Assembly (NCBI GenBank): GCA_964355675.1
Contig: CAYHEC010000009.1
Location: 69,422 to 133,421 of the forward strand
Reading direction: 5' to 3'
Length of the DNA stretch: 64,000 bases
Origin: CAMBDS01 sp964355675
GTDB taxonomy: Bacteria; Electryoneota; AABM5-125-24; Hatepunaeales; Hatepunaeaceae
Numbering within the stretch: position 1 is the first letter of the stretch; each line of letters starts with the position of its first letter. The notes under the pieces are model-generated. The model searched no databases. It was not told where the DNA came from and saw nothing but the letters and a program-made list of their open reading frames with translations. This document shows, piece by piece, positions 61,932-64,000 of this stretch. Both the position numbers and the translations under genes were made by a program.

Positions 61932-62114
61932 ATGTCTGAGCTGAAAGTAGCGGCGCTCGAAGCGATCCGATCCATTCCTGAAGATGCAAATCTTGATGAT
62001 TTGTTGGACGAGATCATCTATCGCGCTAAAGTTTCAGAAGGTCTCCGGGATGTCCGTGCTGGCCGGACGGTCTCGCTCGAAGAGATTAAGGTTCGCTTCG
62101 CTATCAAAGAATGA
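61932..62114 (+). CDS. Antitoxin of a RelE/ParE-type pair
   Basis: 60 residues from ATG 61932, with AGGAAACAGG upstream. ALEAIRSIPEDANLDDLLDE, then YRAKVSEGLRDVRAGR, then LEEIKVRF is homologous to the antitoxin at 23238. The stop overlaps the toxin start by ATGA. Confidence 0.75.
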   Translation: MSELKVAALEAIRSIPEDANLDDLLDEIIYRAKVSEGLRDVRAGRTVSLEEIKVRFAIKE

Positions 62115-62389
62115 CTGTCAGGTTTTCGATTAGGGCGCAATCGGATCTCGACGATATTTTCGCCTATATAGCCCAAGACTCCGAAACATTTGCCCACCGG
62201 ACAGTTGCTCAACTGATCGAAGTCACGGAGTATCTGGCGAGATTCCCGGGAATTGGCCGACAAATTCCCGATTCCGTAGATCCTAATATGCGTGAACGCT
62301 TTCACAAACGATACCGTGTTGCCTACAACATTGAAGGCGATCTAATCGAAATCCTTACTATTCACCATACTGCCAAAATCACCGACTGA
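62111..62389 (+). CDS. RelE/ParE family toxin
   Basis: 92 residues. SDLDDIFAYIAQDSETFA, then FPGIGRQIPDSVDPNMRERF, then KRYRVAYNIEGDLIEILTIH gives the RelE/ParE fold. It is homologous to the toxin at 23432. It completes a standard pair in ordinary accessory sequence; the 218-bp gap after it holds only repeat-like sequence. Confidence 0.8.
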   Translation: MTVRFSIRAQSDLDDIFAYIAQDSETFAHRTVAQLIEVTEYLARFPGIGRQIPDSVDPNMRERFHKRYRVAYNIEGDLIEILTIHHTAKITD

Positions 62390-62607
62390 TACCGGGCTAT
62401 AAGATGCCCCCTTCAATTTCCCGATCCCAACTCTCAACCTCTACCCTCTTGATTTTCCTCATTAACATCGTATATTACCAACAATTCTATTCCCTTGAAC
62501 CCTTGAGCCTTACCTTGGCGATGCGACGCACAATACAGCCCGCAGTCGTGCCGTGATTGCTTCGTTACTACGTTCATCACAAAGGCGAAACGGGCGGGAT
62601 ACTCGCT

Positions 62608-63672
62608 CTACCGCTTCAACTCTCGCCCTTTCCATTTCACCTTCCCGACCACCGCCAGAGGCGTCACCAAACAGACCAACAGCGGCGAGATAATCTCCGC
62701 AATCAGGCAGTCTCTCACCCAGCGCGGGCGATTCAATATCCCCGCCCCCTTCTTCAAAGTGGCAAAATCCGCTAACACTTTCATTCCCCAGATCGATGCT
62801 GGCAAGGCCCATGACGTAAGCCCGACAATCGATGTGATTATCGACGCAATCAACCCAAAGTGGAATGCGTATAGTATTACAAATAATGATACTAATGCTG
62901 GCGAGTATCTCGTTCCCGCCGAGAGATGCCGTCGCTTCATGGTGAGCCAATCTCGGAAGGATTCTGCTCCCTTAGCCTCGACAAATGTTGCCGGGTCTGT
63001 CGAGAAGGCGACTTTACCTCCTGATCTGGATAATCGTTGCAAGAGCAGATCATCATCGCCTGAAGCTCCGCGAATGGTTTCGCCAAAACCGCCGATTGCT
63101 TCGAAGGCCGTTCGTCGATAGGCGAAGTTCCTTCCTACGGCAGTCGTTGGAGTTCCCAGCCCGATACTCCCCGCCGAAACGACTCCATTGACGAACGCAT
63201 CGAACCCAGCAATGCCGCCTGTCACCGGCGAATAACCGGCAACCGCGACTACATCCAAGTCGAAGTACTTCATCATTCCCTTCACCCAACCAGACTTAGG
63301 AAAGCAGTCGGCGTCAGTAGTCAAGATGATCTCGCCCTTCGAAGCGCTTATCCCGGCGAGAAGCGCGTTTTTTTTTGGGGCAATTCCTGCCTGAAGAGCA
63401 GGGGCGTCGATCAAAGTTAGTGAGGGGCAAAACGCCATTGCTGAACGAACAATATCAGCGGTTCGATCGGTGGATCCGTCGTCGATGATAATGATCTCGA
63501 GTTTATCGGATGGATACACTTGATTTAACAGAGCATTTAACGTCCGTCCGATGGAGGCTTCTTCGTTCCTGGCGGCGACCAAAACGGTGACGGAAGGGTA
63601 TCCGACTTGAACGCCTCGCTTCAACCTGCCAATGCCGACGCGCAGAGCGAGAACGACGGCTGTCCAGAGCAA
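62608..63672 (-). CDS. Family 2 glycosyltransferase, membrane-anchored, N-terminus uncertain
   Basis: 354 residues if started at TTG 63672. GT-A fold motifs are VLVAARNEEASIGRTL, DDGST at 64-68 and the D-A-D metal motif at 120-122, followed by GASGDDDLLLQRL. Two or three hydrophobic C-terminal segments follow. It transfers an activated sugar at the inner face of the membrane; the acceptor is unknown. The frame stays open upstream on the minus strand and encodes a hydrophobic run (TIFSIFLLTLALL) that would complete an N-terminal anchor. No ATG, GTG or TTG start is found there before a stop inside a direct repeat. The natural 5' end may have been overwritten by repeat DNA. Confidence 0.82.
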   Translation of the reverse strand: MLWTAVVLALRVGIGRLKRGVQVGYPSVTVLVAARNEEASIGRTLNALLNQVYPSDKLEIIIIDDGSTDRTADIVRSAMAFCPSLTLIDAPALQAGIAPKKNALLAGISASKGEIILTTDADCFPKSGWVKGMMKYFDLDVVAVAGYSPVTGGIAGFDAFVNGVVSAGSIGLGTPTTAVGRNFAYRRTAFEAIGGFGETIRGASGDDDLLLQRLSRSGGKVAFSTDPATFVEAKGAESFRDWLTMKRRHLSAGTRYSPALVSLFVILYAFHFGLIASIITSIVGLTSWALPASIWGMKVLADFATLKKGAGILNRPRWVRDCLIAEIISPLLVCLVTPLAVVGKVKWKGRELKR

Positions 63673-63755
63673 CGCGAGCGTTAAAAGAAATATGGAAAAG
63701 ATTGTTATATGTGGCCTCGCTCGCGTAGGACATGCGTCCCGCTTGTTTGAATCGC

Positions 63756-63893
63756 GTAGGACGGGATTCTAATCCCGCCGTTATGGGAGGTCGATTTGGA
63801 AATCGACCCTACGCGAGTCAATATCGTGTAGGGCGGAATTCCAATCCCGCCGTTATGGGAGGTCGATTTGGAAATCGACCCTACGCGAGTCAA
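63756..63893. repeat. Two 66-bp direct repeats with internal palindromes
   Basis: The copies at 63756-63821 and 63828-63893 have a period of 72 bp. Each contains a GGGATT/AATCCC-type palindrome and the hairpin GGTCGATTT / AAATCGACC, and ends TACGCGAGTCAA. Fragments of the same unit (CGCGTAGGACNNG) precede the first copy. The remaining 63894-64000 shows no gene that I can support. Confidence 0.85.
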
Positions 63894-64000
63894 CCGGGAC
63901 GGTTAACCTACGCGTGCAATTTGTTGTAATTGTTTACCGCGAGGAGGGCGGACAGGAGTGAGTTCGTTGATTTATTCGTTCGAGTAGAGATTTGATCCTC

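Noticed and set aside
63756..63893. Direct repeats as a CRISPR array
   Set aside because: There are only two units, the 6-bp spacers are too short, the repeats contain two palindromes each, and no cas gene is near.

Overview
The window is one continuous stretch of a bacterial chromosome dominated by translation and transcription genes. Several features suggest a member of the FCB superphylum, probably an uncultured candidate phylum rather than a classical Bacteroidetes. A secreted protein ends in a type IX secretion sorting domain, composite palindromic repeats fill the spacers, many ribosomal genes start with GTG or TTG, and small toxin-antitoxin pairs are numerous. The species cannot be fixed from the sequence alone.

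Region 1 (1-4.8 kb) holds the 3' end of a geranylgeranyl-reductase-family gene coupled to a CDP-alcohol phosphatidyltransferase, then cysS. The cysS reading frame runs without a stop into an EcoRV-like restriction endonuclease, which is followed by its adenine methyltransferase and a solitary antitoxin-like gene. Region 2 (5-27.6 kb) is the classical order tRNA-Thr/Tyr/Gly/Thr, tuf, rpmG, tRNA-Trp, secE, nusG, rplK, rplA, rplJ, rplL, rpoB, rpoC, rpsL, rpsG, fusA, tuf. It is interrupted by accessory genes: hicBA-like pairs after rplK and before rplJ, an orphan HsdR_N-type nuclease, antitoxin-like genes, and a RelE/ParE-type pair between rpsG and fusA. rplJ and rplL share one uninterrupted reading frame. 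Retropepsin-like protease genes follow both tuf copies directly.

Region 3 (28.5-45.4 kb) is the merged S10, spc and alpha gene series in canonical order, from rpsJ to rplQ, with secY, adk, map, infA, rpmJ and rpoA. A tiny hydrophobic reading frame sits between rplW and rplB. The series ends at an intrinsic terminator after rplQ.

Region 4 (45.7-64 kb) is ordinary accessory genome: urocanate hydratase, a SpoU-family RNA methyltransferase, a TPR lipoprotein, and a five-gene oligopeptide ABC transporter whose second ATPase carries a palindromic repeat inside its coding sequence. An AbrB-type antitoxin follows with a stub of its toxin. Then come a large type IIG-like DNA methyltransferase, a T9SS-sorted beta-sandwich protein, another antitoxin/RelE pair, and a family 2 glycosyltransferase on the minus strand whose 5' end abuts direct repeats.

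The main points for follow-up are: the two gene fusions (cysS-endonuclease and rplJ-rplL), retropepsin genes tied to both tuf copies, toxin-antitoxin and nuclease genes embedded in ribosomal operons, and an in-frame palindrome in oppF. Family assignments come from reading motifs and from memory of family sequences; no database search was run.
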